Numbered from the stretch's first letter, positions 19,677 through 30,068 are shown. The stretch: DNA of 37,633 nucleotides from Bacteroidales bacterium (GCA_012517605.1 JAAYUS010000025.1:1-37633), one strand, 5' to 3'. Translations and numbers: made by a program. Notes: generated by a model not told the origin, from the sequence alone.

Positions 19677-20471
19677 ATGAAACAATATCTGGAACTTCTT
19701 GATCATGTGATGAAAAACGGAAGCAGGAAATCTGACCGTACTGGTACAGGAACGATAAGTGTTTTCGGGTATCAGATGAGGTTTGATCTCAATGAAGGGT
19801 TCCCGCTCATGACAACCAAAAAGCTTCATCTTAAATCAATTATTCATGAGCTGCTCTGGTTTATTTCGGGGAACACTAATATAAAATATCTCACTGACAA
19901 TGGAGTGAGGATCTGGAACGAGTGGGCCGACAAGGATGGCAACCTTGGTCCTGTATACGGATATCAATGGCGATCATGGCCTTCATCTGACGGAAGGAAA
20001 ATCGACCAGATTCAGAATGTCATTGAATCGATAAAGCGATCGCCCGATTCTCGACGGCATATTGTAAGCGCATGGAATGTGGGTGAACTTGATAAAATGG
20101 CTCTGCCTCCATGCCATATTCTTTTTCAGTTCTATGTTGCAGATGGTAAACTATCGTGCCAGCTTTATCAGCGAAGCTGCGATATTTTTATCGGCATCCC
20201 GTTCAATATAGCGTCATATGCGCTTCTTACTCTTATGGTTGCCCAGGTTACCGGATATAAACCCGGTGAGTTTATACATACCCTGGGCGATGCCCATATT
20301 TATCTCAATCATATCGACCAGGTTAAAATCCAGCTCACGCGTCAGCCTTTTAAACTCCCGAAAATGACCATTAATCAGTCTGTTAACGATATCACAATGT
20401 TCAGATATGAGGATTTTACTTTGTCAGATTATATTGCCCATCCCCATATCAAGGGAGAAATTTCAGTTTAA
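19677..20471 (+). CDS. thyA: Thymidylate synthase
   Basis: [52 protein letters not shown] and [24 protein letters not shown]. Start at ATG 19677 rather than TTG 19623, which overlaps the GH97 gene. Confidence 0.97.
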   Translation: MKQYLELLDHVMKNGSRKSDRTGTGTISVFGYQMRFDLNEGFPLMTTKKLHLKSIIHELLWFISGNTNIKYLTDNGVRIWNEWADKDGNLGPVYGYQWRSWPSSDGRKIDQIQNVIESIKRSPDSRRHIVSAWNVGELDKMALPPCHILFQFYVADGKLSCQLYQRSCDIFIGIPFNIASYALLTLMVAQVTGYKPGEFIHTLGDAHIYLNHIDQVKIQLTRQPFKLPKMTINQSVNDITMFRYEDFTLSDYIAHPHIKGEISV

Positions 20472-20477
20472 TTACAG

Positions 20478-20987
20478 ATGATTATATCGATAATTGTTGC
20501 AGTATCGGACGACCGGGGTATTGGAAAGGACAATGAGCTTCTCTGGCACATTCCGGAAGATCTTAAGAGGTTCAAACGGCTGACCCTTGGCAAGTGTATT
20601 ATAATGGGAAAAAGGACGTGGGAATCACTTCCGAAAAGGCCGTTGCCCGGAAGGAACAACATAGTCATGACTGATGTTCCGAATGACTGCATAGACTGTG
20701 CTGTAACTGCATATTCCATTGAAGATGCATTGAGAAAATGTGCAAATGAAAAGGAGGTTTTTGTAATTGGAGGAGGAAGCGTTTACAGGCAGTTCATGGG
20801 TATTGCCGACCGCCTTTATATTACTCATGTACACCGGAGGGCTCCTGCCGACGTATTTTTTCCGAAGATTGATATGAGAAGCTGGAGAATTGTGGAAAAG
20901 GAAGAATTTGTACAGGATGAGGGAAATCCTTTACCATATACATATGTTGTATATGAACGAAAACGTAAAAGAAATGTGACCAGGTAA
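20478..20987 (+). CDS. folA: Dihydrofolate reductase
   Basis: IIVAVSDDRGIGKDNELLWHIPEDLKRFKRLTLGKCIIMGKRTWESLPKRPLPGRNNIVMT and FVIGGGSVYRQF. Confidence 0.96.
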   Translation: MIISIIVAVSDDRGIGKDNELLWHIPEDLKRFKRLTLGKCIIMGKRTWESLPKRPLPGRNNIVMTDVPNDCIDCAVTAYSIEDALRKCANEKEVFVIGGGSVYRQFMGIADRLYITHVHRRAPADVFFPKIDMRSWRIVEKEEFVQDEGNPLPYTYVVYERKRKRNVTR

Positions 20988-20991
20988 TTAT

Positions 20992-22206
20992 TTATGATGC
21001 TTTAAGAACCTGCATGTCGATTTTTTCGAGCTTGCCGGCGGCATAATCGGTTGTGATAGTAAGTTCACCTTTACCCGTCGACGGTGAATCGAACATGGCA
21101 TCAAGCATTATTGCCTCACATATCGATCTTAAACCTCGCGCCCCAAGCTTGAATTCAATTGCCTTGTCGACTATGAAATCAAGAACCCCTTCACTGAAGG
21201 TAAGTTCGATGTTGTCCATTTTGAAGAGCTTGATATACTGCTTTATTATGGCATTTTTTGGTTCAGTGAGAATATCCCTCAGGGCTTTTCTGTCGAGGGG
21301 ATTAAGGTGGCTTAGTACAGGCAGCCTTCCGACTATTTCAGGGATCATTCCATATGCCCTGAGATCCTGGGGTGCGATATATTGAAGCAGATTATTTCTA
21401 TCTATTTTTTCTCTCTTTTTTGATGCTCCGTAACCTACAACCTGTGTGTTGAGCCTCTGTGCGATCTTCCTTTGGATTCCTTCGAAAGCTCCTCCACATA
21501 TGAAAAGGATGTTTTTTGTGTCGACAGGTATCATCTTCTGCTCGGGATGTTTCCTCCCTCCCTGGGGAGGCACATTCACAATTGATCCTTCAAGAAGTTT
21601 CAGAAGCCCCTGCTGAACTCCTTCGCCGGATACATCCCTTGTTATTGAGGGATTATCTCCTTTTCTGGCAATTTTGTCGATCTCATCAATAAATACTATT
21701 CCCTTTTCAGCTGCCTTTACATCATAGTCGGCATTCTGAAGAAGGCGTGTAAGAAGGCTTTCAATATCCTCGCCGACATAACCGGCCTCAGTAAGCACCG
21801 TCGCATCAACAATTGTAAAGGGGACATGGAGCATCCTGGCAACAGTTCTTGCAAGAAGTGTCTTCCCGGTTCCGGTCTCCCCGACCAGTATTATATTTGA
21901 CTTTTCAATATCAATATCATCCGGGTCAGGCTTTTGCATAAGCCTCTTGTAATGGTTGTAAACCGCAACAGAGATTATCTTTTTAGCCTGATCCTGTCCA
22001 ATCACGTACTGGTCAAGAAAATGCTTTATTTCTGCGGGCTTTAGCAGGTTGATGGTATCGAATGAAATGTTCTTTTTTGAGCCGAGTTCCTCGTTCATTA
22101 TGCTGTAGGCCTGCTCAATGCAATGGTCGCAGATATGCCCCTCAAGGCCTGCGATAAGCATGCTGACCTCCTTCTTGGTACGGCCGCAAAAAGAACATTT
22201 ATCCAT
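20992..22206 (-). CDS. clpX: ATP-dependent Clp protease ATP-binding subunit ClpX
   Basis: Zinc-binding [11 protein letters not shown]...CDHCI; Walker [16 protein letters not shown]; Walker [13 protein letters not shown]. Confidence 0.97.
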   Translation of the reverse strand: MDKCSFCGRTKKEVSMLIAGLEGHICDHCIEQAYSIMNEELGSKKNISFDTINLLKPAEIKHFLDQYVIGQDQAKKIISVAVYNHYKRLMQKPDPDDIDIEKSNIILVGETGTGKTLLARTVARMLHVPFTIVDATVLTEAGYVGEDIESLLTRLLQNADYDVKAAEKGIVFIDEIDKIARKGDNPSITRDVSGEGVQQGLLKLLEGSIVNVPPQGGRKHPEQKMIPVDTKNILFICGGAFEGIQRKIAQRLNTQVVGYGASKKREKIDRNNLLQYIAPQDLRAYGMIPEIVGRLPVLSHLNPLDRKALRDILTEPKNAIIKQYIKLFKMDNIELTFSEGVLDFIVDKAIEFKLGARGLRSICEAIMLDAMFDSPSTGKGELTITTDYAAGKLEKIDMQVLKAS

Positions 22207-22211
22207 TATGA

Positions 22212-22889
22212 TTATTTTTCAGATTTCTGAAGTATCTCATCAATCATCCCGTAATCGACTGCTTCCTGGGAGGTCATCCAATGGTCACGGTCAGAGTCTT
22301 TTTCAACCTTTTCAAGCGGATTTCCCGTATGGAATGCTATGATCTCGTAAAGCTCGGTTTTCAGTTTCAGGATTTCACGGGCCTGTATCTCAATGTCGGA
22401 AGCCTGTCCTTCAAATCCACCCATCGGCTGATGAATCATTATCCGAGAATGCTTTAGAGCTGAACGTTTTCCTTTTCTGCCGGCGGTAAGCAAAACAGCT
22501 CCCATCGATGCTGCCATTCCCGTACAAATGGTGGCAATATCGGAGGAGATGTATTGCATGGTGTCATAAATTCCCAATCCTGCACTTACTGATCCGCCGG
22601 GAGTGTTGAAATATATCTGTATGTCTTTGCCGGGATCTGCGGAATCGAGGTACAGAAGCTGTGCCTGTACGATATTGGCAACGTAATCGTCGATCGGCAG
22701 GCCCAGGAATATGATCCTGTCCATCATCAGCCTCGAGAATACATCCATCGATGCCACATTCAGCTGGCGTTCCTCAATTATAGTAGGAGAGATATAGCTG
22801 CTTGTTATGGTGCTGTATTTGTGCAGGGAGAGACTGCTTATTCCGCGATTGCTCCTTGCATATTTTCCAAAATCATCTATTTTACTCAT
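22212..22889 (-). CDS. clpP: ATP-dependent Clp protease proteolytic subunit ClpP
   Basis: [16 protein letters not shown] (Ser) and [11 protein letters not shown] (His). Start at ATG 22889; the -7-like TACCTTTG (plus 22914-22921) lies upstream. Confidence 0.95.
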   Translation of the reverse strand: MSKIDDFGKYARSNRGISSLSLHKYSTITSSYISPTIIEERQLNVASMDVFSRLMMDRIIFLGLPIDDYVANIVQAQLLYLDSADPGKDIQIYFNTPGGSVSAGLGIYDTMQYISSDIATICTGMAASMGAVLLTAGRKGKRSALKHSRIMIHQPMGGFEGQASDIEIQAREILKLKTELYEIIAFHTGNPLEKVEKDSDRDHWMTSQEAVDYGMIDEILQKSEK

Positions 22890-22960
22890 AGTGAAATTCT
22901 TAAGATTAAACTGCAAAGGTACAAAAATATTGTAAAACTGAGGCTGGTAAAACCAGGGAC

Positions 22961-24310
22961 CTATTCAAACAGTTTATTGAATTCTTCTATGGTAACTTTC
23001 TTGTTTTCAAGTTTTACCATGCCCTTGAGGATTTCAGTCACTTTTTCTTCGAGTATCTTGTCGGCAATTCTTTTTGCGTCTTCCTCACGTTTCAAAGTCT
23101 CTTTTGCATAGCTTGTTACCTGTTCGTCGGTGGCATAAAAGAGTCCGTATTGCCTGAACTGCAGCCTGGTGATGTTCTCAGCCTCTTTCAGGAGTTCTTC
23201 TTCCGTTATTTTAAGTTCATTAGCCCTTGCAATCTTGTTTCTAATAAGCTGCCATTTAAGATCTTTTCTGAATGTATCAAATTCTTTTTCAATCTGTTCC
23301 TCAGTTGTTTTATCGTTAACCCTGAGAAGCCATCTTTTCAGGAATTCTTCAGGCAGACTGAATTCAGTCTTCTCAAGGGCAGTATTTTTCAGGTCGACAG
23401 AAAGTTTGTAATCGCTTTCATTTTTAAGGCTGGCTGAGATCTCATCATCAATCTTCTTCATGAATTCCTCTTCAGAATTCACAACGCCTTCTCCATAAAT
23501 CCTGTCGAAAAGTTCCTGGTTGATTCCGGCAGGAGTGAACCTTGATATCTCACTTATGGTGAACCTGAAATCCCCGTTTATATCAGCGACCTCATCCTTT
23601 TGTTTTTTCAGGATGCCTGCTATTTCATAATCATTCGGGAATGCTTTTCTCAGGTCAAAAACCAATGAGTCATTAACTGCTTTTCCGATGAACTGTTTCT
23701 TAATCTTCTTGTCTTTAACAAGGTCGATAGAAAGGGTAGTGTCGTCGGCAGAAAGACCGCCTTCGACAGGGTTTCCTTCAGTGTCAAGACTTTCAATTCT
23801 ACCTTTGAGCATATCCTTTTCTTCGGATACTTCGGCTTTGATAAATGTTCCGTAACGGCGGGTGTAATTTTCGAGATAATCGTTTTTCATCTTCTCATCT
23901 GCCTCAATCTCATAATAATTTACCTTGTTCTTTTGTGACAGTTTTACTTCAAATTCAGGAGCGAGGCCAAGATCGAATGAAAATGTAAACGAGTCCTGTG
24001 TGTCGAAATCAATTTGCTCATGCTCATCAGTTTTTGCCAGAGGATCTCCGAGAATCTCGACTTTTTCATCCGAAAGATATTTCTGGATGCTTTCGCCAAC
24101 AAGCTTGTTGATCTCTTCGATCTGAACTGCTTTGCCGTACATTTTTTTTATTAGGCCGAATGGCACCATTCCGGGACGGAAACCTTTAATATTTGCTTTT
24201 TTGCGGTAGTCTCTAAGCACTTTCTCAACCTTACCCTCGTAATCAGCTTTCTCCACCTGTACTTTAAGTACGGCATTCAGATCATCAATGTTTTCCCTGG
24301 TAATATTCAT
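22961..24310 (-). CDS. tig: Trigger factor
   Basis: MNITRENIDDLNAVLKVQVEKADYEGKVEKVLRDYRKKANIKGFRPGMVPFGLIKKMYG. Start at 24310; the supplied ORF upstream of this runs through tRNA-Leu. Confidence 0.93.
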   Translation of the reverse strand: MNITRENIDDLNAVLKVQVEKADYEGKVEKVLRDYRKKANIKGFRPGMVPFGLIKKMYGKAVQIEEINKLVGESIQKYLSDEKVEILGDPLAKTDEHEQIDFDTQDSFTFSFDLGLAPEFEVKLSQKNKVNYYEIEADEKMKNDYLENYTRRYGTFIKAEVSEEKDMLKGRIESLDTEGNPVEGGLSADDTTLSIDLVKDKKIKKQFIGKAVNDSLVFDLRKAFPNDYEIAGILKKQKDEVADINGDFRFTISEISRFTPAGINQELFDRIYGEGVVNSEEEFMKKIDDEISASLKNESDYKLSVDLKNTALEKTEFSLPEEFLKRWLLRVNDKTTEEQIEKEFDTFRKDLKWQLIRNKIARANELKITEEELLKEAENITRLQFRQYGLFYATDEQVTSYAKETLKREEDAKRIADKILEEKVTEILKGMVKLENKKVTIEEFNKLFE

Positions 24311-24318
24311 TTTATTGT

Positions 24319-24383
24319 TTATTGAGTATTTGAAAATACCGCCAATACTCTCATCAAGCTGTTGGTAAAGGCGGTAATCATTC
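24319..24383 (-). promoter_or_regulatory. tig leader with a 20-codon uORF and two interleaved 7-bp complementary pairs
   Basis: Minus strand: uORF ATG 24381 to TAA 24319 (MITAFTNSLMRVLAVFSNTQ). TACCGCC (24376-24370) pairs GGCGGTA (24343-24337); GAGTATT (24350-24344) pairs AATACTC (24330-24324). Confidence 0.4.
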
Positions 24384-24469
24384 TGGTGCGGATGAAGGGA
24401 CTCGAACCCCCACGTCATTAAGACACAAGATCCTAAGTCTTGCTCGGCTACCAATTACGACACATCCGC
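24384..24469 (-). tRNA. tRNA-Leu, anticodon UAG, CCA encoded
   Basis: Minus strand GCGGATGTGTCGTAATTGGTAGCCGAGCAAGACTTAGGATCTTGTGTCTTAATGACGTGGGGGTTCGAGTCCCTTCATCCGCACCA. Acceptor GCGGATG/CATCCGC; anticodon arm CAAGA-CTTAGGA-TCTTG; T loop TTCGAGT. Confidence 0.95.
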
Positions 24470-24481
24470 GGAAAATCCCCG

Positions 24482-24512
24482 CAAAAGTATAGAAAATAAT
24501 TATTATAACAAA
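24482..24512 (-). promoter_or_regulatory. Promoter for tRNA-Leu (TTTG-N19-TACTTTTG), probably also driving tig
   Basis: Plus strand CAAAAGTA at 24482-24489 and CAAA at 24509-24512. Confidence 0.65.
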
Positions 24513-24521
24513 GAGGTGAAT

Positions 24522-25247
24522 CTACCTGCGGAGCTCAAAGTTCTTGCCAAGATATACTTTTCTTACATGTTCATCTTCAGCAAGTTGTGTTGAAGTGCCA
24601 GACATAAGTATCCTGCCTTCAAAAAGCAGGTATGCACGATCGGTGATGGCAAGGGTTTCGTGAACGTTATGATCTGTAATAATAATACCTATGTTTTTGA
24701 CTTTCAGTTTCGAGACAATATCCTGAATATCTTCGACGGCAATAGGGTCGACGCCTGCAAAGGGCTCATCAAGCAGTATGAATCTGGGTTTAAGGGCCAG
24801 GGCTCTTGCAATTTCGGTCCTTCTTCTTTCTCCACCCGACAGCTGAATGCCCATGCTTTTTCTTATTTTCTGCAGTCCGAATTCAGACAGCAGGTTTTCG
24901 AGTCGTTCAGCCTGCTCAGTTTTTGAAAACCCCGACATCTCAAGTACAGCCCTGATATTATCCTCGACAGAAAGATTCCTGAAAACTGATGCTTCCTGGG
25001 CAAGATAACCTATTCCCTTCCGGGCGCGCATATAGACGGGCATGCTGGTAATATCCTCATCATCAAGGAAGATCCTTCCTTCCCGAGGCCTGATCAGGCC
25101 AACTATCATATAGAAAGAAGTTGTTTTGCCAGCGCCGTTCGGACCAAGCAGTCCGACTATTTCTCCCTGTTCAACCTGAATTGAAACATGGTCGACAACT
25201 GTCCTGCTGCGGTATTTCTTGACAAGGTTCTCAGTATATAGTTTCAT
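24522..25247 (-). CDS. lptB: LPS export ABC transporter ATP-binding protein
   Basis: [69 protein letters not shown] and [20 protein letters not shown]. Start at ATG 25247. Confidence 0.94.
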   Translation of the reverse strand: MKLYTENLVKKYRSRTVVDHVSIQVEQGEIVGLLGPNGAGKTTSFYMIVGLIRPREGRIFLDDEDITSMPVYMRARKGIGYLAQEASVFRNLSVEDNIRAVLEMSGFSKTEQAERLENLLSEFGLQKIRKSMGIQLSGGERRRTEIARALALKPRFILLDEPFAGVDPIAVEDIQDIVSKLKVKNIGIIITDHNVHETLAITDRAYLLFEGRILMSGTSTQLAEDEHVRKVYLGKNFELRR

Positions 25248-25260
25248 CCCTGTTGGCTCT

Positions 25261-26157
25261 TTATTCACTTTCTGTTTTGACAGATGAATCTTCATTCATA
25301 AATGCGTCGTGTTCTTTCGCTTTTTTCCTGATCACTCCCGCGGAAATAAAGATACTTACTTCATAAAGAATCAGAAGCGGTATAGCGACAAGGGTCTGGG
25401 AAAATATATCCGGAGGCGTAATAATGGCAGCAAGAATGAAAATAACTACTATCGAATGCTTTCTGTATTTTCTCATGAAAGCGGGTGTTAAAACACCAAT
25501 CTTGGTAAGAAAATAAGCTATAATTGGAAGCTCGAATACAACTCCTGTTGCAAGGCAGATTGATGTCAAAGTGCCAATAAATGATCTGACATTTATCTGG
25601 TTAACAACGCTTTCGCTGATCTGATAAGTATTCAGGAAATGTATTGAAAGCGGTGCAAGCAGGAAATATCCAAACAATACGCCCACGAAAAAAAGCAATG
25701 ATGAAGCAAGAACAGCACCCCTGGCGTGTTTTTCTTCATTTGAATGGAGGGCAGGCTTGAAAAACAGCCAGAATTCGCGTATTACAAAGGGAAAAGCAAG
25801 AATAACGCCTGCAACAAGCGCGACAGTTATATGAGTAGTGATCTGTCCCGCCATTTTAATACTAATGAGGTTTACGGGCTTAGTATTTATGCATAATATA
25901 TCAGGATTATTAATGAAGCTGAATTTACCGGCAAGGAAGTGCCCGAACTCGCAAAACAGCCTGTTGGATATAAAACCAGGCTCTTTCGGAGCCAGAACCA
26001 CCTTGTCGAAAAGAATGTTTTTAAACACAAACGCTATGATCATCATGACCACTATTGCAAGGATAGATCTTATAATATGCCATCTGAGTTCTTCAAGATG
26101 TTCAAGAAATGACATCTCCCCCTCTTTGTTCTTCCTTTTTTTATTCGTTCCGGCCAT
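25261..26157 (-). CDS. tatC: Sec-independent (twin-arginine) protein translocase subunit TatC
   Basis: [47 protein letters not shown] and [26 protein letters not shown]. Confidence 0.95.
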   Translation of the reverse strand: MAGTNKKRKNKEGEMSFLEHLEELRWHIIRSILAIVVMMIIAFVFKNILFDKVVLAPKEPGFISNRLFCEFGHFLAGKFSFINNPDILCINTKPVNLISIKMAGQITTHITVALVAGVILAFPFVIREFWLFFKPALHSNEEKHARGAVLASSLLFFVGVLFGYFLLAPLSIHFLNTYQISESVVNQINVRSFIGTLTSICLATGVVFELPIIAYFLTKIGVLTPAFMRKYRKHSIVVIFILAAIITPPDIFSQTLVAIPLLILYEVSIFISAGVIRKKAKEHDAFMNEDSSVKTESE

Positions 26158-26480
26158 AGCTCTTTCAGATGATTGACTTAAAATTCAGCCTGTAAAGATT
26201 ATAAATCTTATTTTGCAAAACAACACTTCTTTATTTAACTGATAAATCAACCGGTAAAATAATTTCCGGAAGAACTTTTCCTGATATTTATTTTGCCCCT
26301 TCCCGGAATCCACAAATGAGGTTTCTTCCATCAATCCCGATTTCATCAGTTACCAGGCTGTCCTTCCCATTCCGGGTGAAATAAGAAAGGGGGACAAAAA
26401 CATATGATAAAAATGTCTGAAAGCAAATATCATGACAGCGTGGCATGCGGGTTTATTTAAAAATACAGAAACACAATTAT

Positions 26481-26522
26481 TCCGGTTAAGAAAATAATAG
26501 TGTCCGATTAAGAGAATAAAGA
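26481..26522. repeat. Two imperfect 20-nt tandem copies, 22-nt period
   Basis: TCCGGTTAAGAAAATAATAG and TCCGATTAAGAGAATAAAGA; 15 of the first 17 positions identical. Confidence 0.55.
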
Positions 26523-26562
26523 AACTTAGCTCAGAAGGACTGGTGTTAATAGAGGCGGTGCT

Positions 26563-26613
26563 GGGGTGGAGGTGTTTGTCGGAGTCCTTGCTTCCAAAAA
26601 ACACCTCCACCCC
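26563..26613. repeat. Perfect 15-bp inverted repeat (long hairpin)
   Basis: GGGGTGGAGGTGTTT (26563-26577) / AAACACCTCCACCCC (26599-26613), 21-nt loop, no T-tract on either side. Confidence 0.85.
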
Positions 26614-26633
26614 TTAATGGGCACACAATCAAC

Positions 26634-26671
26634 TGTTATTCTGAGCACAACAAAGTGAAGCGAAGAATCTC
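26634..26671. repeat. REP-like dispersed repeat candidate
   Basis: TGTTATTCTGAGCACAACAAAGTGAAGCGAAGAATCTCA with ATTCT...AGAAT and CAC...GTG pairing. Resembles the 'GTCATTCTGAGCG...AGCGAAGAATCT' interspersed repeats I recall from several bacterial phyla. Confidence 0.5.
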
Positions 26672-26805
26672 ACACTCAATTTTTAAAATTATCCGTTTAA
26701 TAATGTAAAAAAAAATTAAAATGGGTTTTGATTGATAATTTTTTTAACTTTATATAAACTACAGGCCGCAATCATTTAAATAAATAACAGGAGCGGAGGG
26801 AAAAG

Positions 26806-28983
26806 ATGAATGATTCAACCGTACATGATTATTTGAAAAAGTATTTCGGATTCGATACCTTCAAAGGCAATCAGGAAGCTATTATAAAAAATGTGCTTGA
26901 GGGACGCGATACCTTTGTTCTTATGCCGACAGGGGGCGGGAAATCTCTTTGCTATCAGCTGCCGGCTGTGATGAAACCGGGTACAGCAATAGTGATCTCC
27001 CCTCTTATTGCACTAATGAAGAACCAGGTTGATGCGATGAGGAATTTCAGCACCGACGATGATGTCGCCCATTTTCTTAATTCTTCACTTACCAAAACGG
27101 AAAGCGCCAGGGTGAAGAAAGATGTTCTTTCTGGAAGGTCCAAATTGTTATACGTTGCCCCTGAGTCTCTTACAAAGGAAGACAATATAGAATTCCTCAG
27201 GAATGTAGTTATATCCTTTTATGCCATCGACGAGGCACACTGCATCTCGGAATGGGGCCACGATTTCAGGCCGGAATACAGGCGAATACGACCGATAATC
27301 GACACCATAGGACGTTCTCCGATAATAGCCCTGACAGCAACTGCAACTCCGAAGGTCCAGCACGATATTCAGAAAAACCTTGGGATACCGGAGGCAGATG
27401 TGTTCAAATCATCCTTTAACAGGCCCAACCTTTATTATGAGGTGAAGTCGAAACAGGATGTAACGAAGGAGATAATAAAATATATAAAGAACAATCCGGG
27501 AAAATCGGGGATAATCTATTGCCTCAGCAGGAAAAAGGTTGAAGAGATGGCTGAAACTCTCAAGGTGAACGGGATAAAGGCACTTCCATATCATGCAGGA
27601 ATGGATTCGGCCACACGTACGGCAAACCAGGACAAGTTCCTTATGGAGGAGGTCGACATAATTGTTGCCACTATTGCTTTCGGCATGGGAATAGACAAAC
27701 CTGACGTTCGTTTTGTCATCCATTATGACATGCCAAAAAGTCTGGAAGGATATTACCAGGAAACCGGCAGGGCCGGCCGCGACGGGGGTGAGGGAAACTG
27801 CATCGCTTATTACAGCTTCAACGATATCCTGAAACTTGAAAAATTCATGCAGGGGAAACCCATTGCAGAACAGGAAATAGGCAAGCAACTGCTCCTTGAA
27901 ACAGTATCATACGCCGAATCGTCTGTATGCCGGAGAAAACTCCTGCTTCATTATTTCGGGGAAGAATATCCGAAGGAAAACTGTGAGGCATGCGACAACT
28001 GCCTCCATCCAAAGTCCCAGTTCGAAGGAAGCGAGGCTGTAGTGAATGTTCTCGAAACTATTTTAGCCGTCAAGGAAAAATTCAAAGCCGATCATATTGC
28101 AAATATCCTTGCAGGGAAAGTTACATCAGCGATAAAGTCGTACAAGCATCATAAACTGGAATACTTCGGGATAGGAGAGGATAAGGACGAAAAGTTCTGG
28201 AATATGGTCATACGCCAGGCTCTGATCGCTAAGCTTCTAGTAAAGGATATTGAGAATTACGGGCTGCTCAAGGTGACACAACAGGGCCTCGACTTTCTCG
28301 AGAAACCAACCTCTTTTATGCTTGCCGAAGATCATGATTATGCAGACACAACTGATGAGGAAAACGCTTTCGGGGCCAGGACAGCTGCCGTCGACGAAGA
28401 GCTGTTCAGCATCCTCAAGGACCTGCGCAAAAAAATATCAAAGCAGAAGGACGTCCCTCCTTTTGTCATATTCCAGGATCCATCCCTTGAGGATATGGCT
28501 ATTCAATATCCCGTCACCATCGACGAGCTCCAGAATATATCGGGCGTCGGGGCGGGGAAAGCCCAGAGATATGGCAAGGAATTCGTCGAAATAATAAAGA
28601 AATATGTTGAGGAAAAAGAGATTATACGACCGCTTGACATGGTCGTAAAATCAGTTGTGAACAAATCAGGCATTAAGGTTTATATTATCCAGAGCATCGA
28701 TATGAAAAGACCTCTTGAGGATATTGCCGAAGCCAAGGGACTTGAAATGAGCGAACTAATTTCCGAAATTGAAGCAATAGTAAATTCAGGGACCAGGATC
28801 AATCTCGACTATTATATAAATATGGTGATGGATGAGGAACGCCAGCACGATATTTTTTCATATTTCAGGGAAGAGGCTGAATCAGACTCTCTCGAAGAGG
28901 CAATAGCAGAACTTGGCAATGAATTTGAAGAAGAAGAAATACGACTGATGAGGATCAAATTCCTTTCGGAAATGGGCAATTAA
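26806..28983 (+). CDS. recQ: ATP-dependent DNA helicase RecQ
   Basis: LMPTGGGKSLCYQLPA, AIDEAHCISEWGHDFRPEYR, GRAGRDGGEGNC, a zinc Cys cluster and an HRDC-like domain. Confidence 0.95.
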   Translation: MNDSTVHDYLKKYFGFDTFKGNQEAIIKNVLEGRDTFVLMPTGGGKSLCYQLPAVMKPGTAIVISPLIALMKNQVDAMRNFSTDDDVAHFLNSSLTKTESARVKKDVLSGRSKLLYVAPESLTKEDNIEFLRNVVISFYAIDEAHCISEWGHDFRPEYRRIRPIIDTIGRSPIIALTATATPKVQHDIQKNLGIPEADVFKSSFNRPNLYYEVKSKQDVTKEIIKYIKNNPGKSGIIYCLSRKKVEEMAETLKVNGIKALPYHAGMDSATRTANQDKFLMEEVDIIVATIAFGMGIDKPDVRFVIHYDMPKSLEGYYQETGRAGRDGGEGNCIAYYSFNDILKLEKFMQGKPIAEQEIGKQLLLETVSYAESSVCRRKLLLHYFGEEYPKENCEACDNCLHPKSQFEGSEAVVNVLETILAVKEKFKADHIANILAGKVTSAIKSYKHHKLEYFGIGEDKDEKFWNMVIRQALIAKLLVKDIENYGLLKVTQQGLDFLEKPTSFMLAEDHDYADTTDEENAFGARTAAVDEELFSILKDLRKKISKQKDVPPFVIFQDPSLEDMAIQYPVTIDELQNISGVGAGKAQRYGKEFVEIIKKYVEEKEIIRPLDMVVKSVVNKSGIKVYIIQSIDMKRPLEDIAEAKGLEMSELISEIEAIVNSGTRINLDYYINMVMDEERQHDIFSYFREEAESDSLEEAIAELGNEFEEEEIRLMRIKFLSEMGN

Positions 28984-30068
28984 AATTCCGTTGTACGCTT
29001 TGTAAAAAAAGCAGACAAGACAATTGCAGTAACATAAAATGGATAAATAAGCTGCGATGGCAGAAACCAGGGCAGCAAATTCCGCTTTTTATACCGGGTT
29101 GCGGTATTGTGAAGTATTAGAAAATCCGGGACCGATTTGAGAGCCACAAAAGCTCCAAATACAATCAGCATGGAAGGATAAAAGATCCCGGCACCAAGAA
29201 TCGCAAGCTGGATCAAAATTGTAACAAATGTTACAATTGCAAGTACCTTGGCTGACGTATCTCTGTAATGACCTGTCTTTGAGATCCATCTTGCCCTTTG
29301 ACGAATGAAGGAAGCAAGTGAGACGGCTTGCTGCGTGGTAACTTTCACCCCCTCCGATTCGATCCAACTTATTTTTTCCGGGCTTTCTTTTTTAATACTG
29401 TGAAGAAGGAAAATATCATCGCCTGATGCCAGTTCATAATGCAGATCGCCTGAATGGCGGAAATATGATTCCCGTGTAAAAGCAAGGCCGGCCCCGTTGC
29501 ACATTACTGGGTCGCCGCACAGGGCTGATCCTGCCGTGACTCCCTGCAGACTCAGAAACTCAAGCTCCTGAAACCTGTGAAAAAAGCCTCTTCCGCTTTC
29601 CAATTCTACAGGACATATTATCATTTCAGGTCGATTCCCGCTGTAGAATGAAGACAGTGTTTCCAGAAAAGTTCTTTCGATTCTGCAGTCGGCATCAATT
29701 GTTATTATCAACTCTCCTGCCGAGTCTTCTATTCCCGTCCTTATTGCGGTTTTCTTTCCGGTCCCCCGATTCCTGATGACCTTTTTGATGCCGGTATGGG
29801 AGAAACCTGAAGCAGCCTGAAAAGTTGAATCGCCTGAATTGTCGTCGACAATTATAAGTTCAAAAAGATTATTGTCAAGTGTTTGACTGGAGATGTCAGA
29901 CAGAAGGAAAGGGAGATTCTTTTCTTCATCCCTGCATGGAACAACAACTGACAGAAATGTCGTACCGTGTTTTTCTGGATGGAACTGCTTTATTGAAAGT
30001 AGTCCATTGTATATCCTCATGAGCAGATATAAATAGGGTAAAAGGAGAATTAAAAGAAGCCAGGGCAT
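28980..30068 (-). CDS. Family 2 glycosyltransferase, membrane-associated
   Basis: LSVVVPCRDEEKNLPFLLSDISSQ, IIVDDNSGDST, IITIDADCRI and RQRARWISKTGHY, with N- and C-terminal hydrophobic segments. Confidence 0.88.
   Translation of the reverse strand: MPWLLLILLLPYLYLLMRIYNGLLSIKQFHPEKHGTTFLSVVVPCRDEEKNLPFLLSDISSQTLDNNLFELIIVDDNSGDSTFQAASGFSHTGIKKVIRNRGTGKKTAIRTGIEDSAGELIITIDADCRIERTFLETLSSFYSGNRPEMIICPVELESGRGFFHRFQELEFLSLQGVTAGSALCGDPVMCNGAGLAFTRESYFRHSGDLHYELASGDDIFLLHSIKKESPEKISWIESEGVKVTTQQAVSLASFIRQRARWISKTGHYRDTSAKVLAIVTFVTILIQLAILGAGIFYPSMLIVFGAFVALKSVPDFLILHNTATRYKKRNLLPWFLPSQLIYPFYVTAIVLSAFFTKRTTEF

Noticed and set aside
26350-26610. 86-aa minus-strand ORF in the tatC-recQ intergenic gap
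   Set aside because: No homology recognised, overlaps the direct repeat and the hairpin arm, no promoter or RBS; more likely non-coding.
26563-26613. 15-bp hairpin considered as a bidirectional terminator
   Set aside because: Flanking genes are divergent and neither strand has a downstream T-tract.
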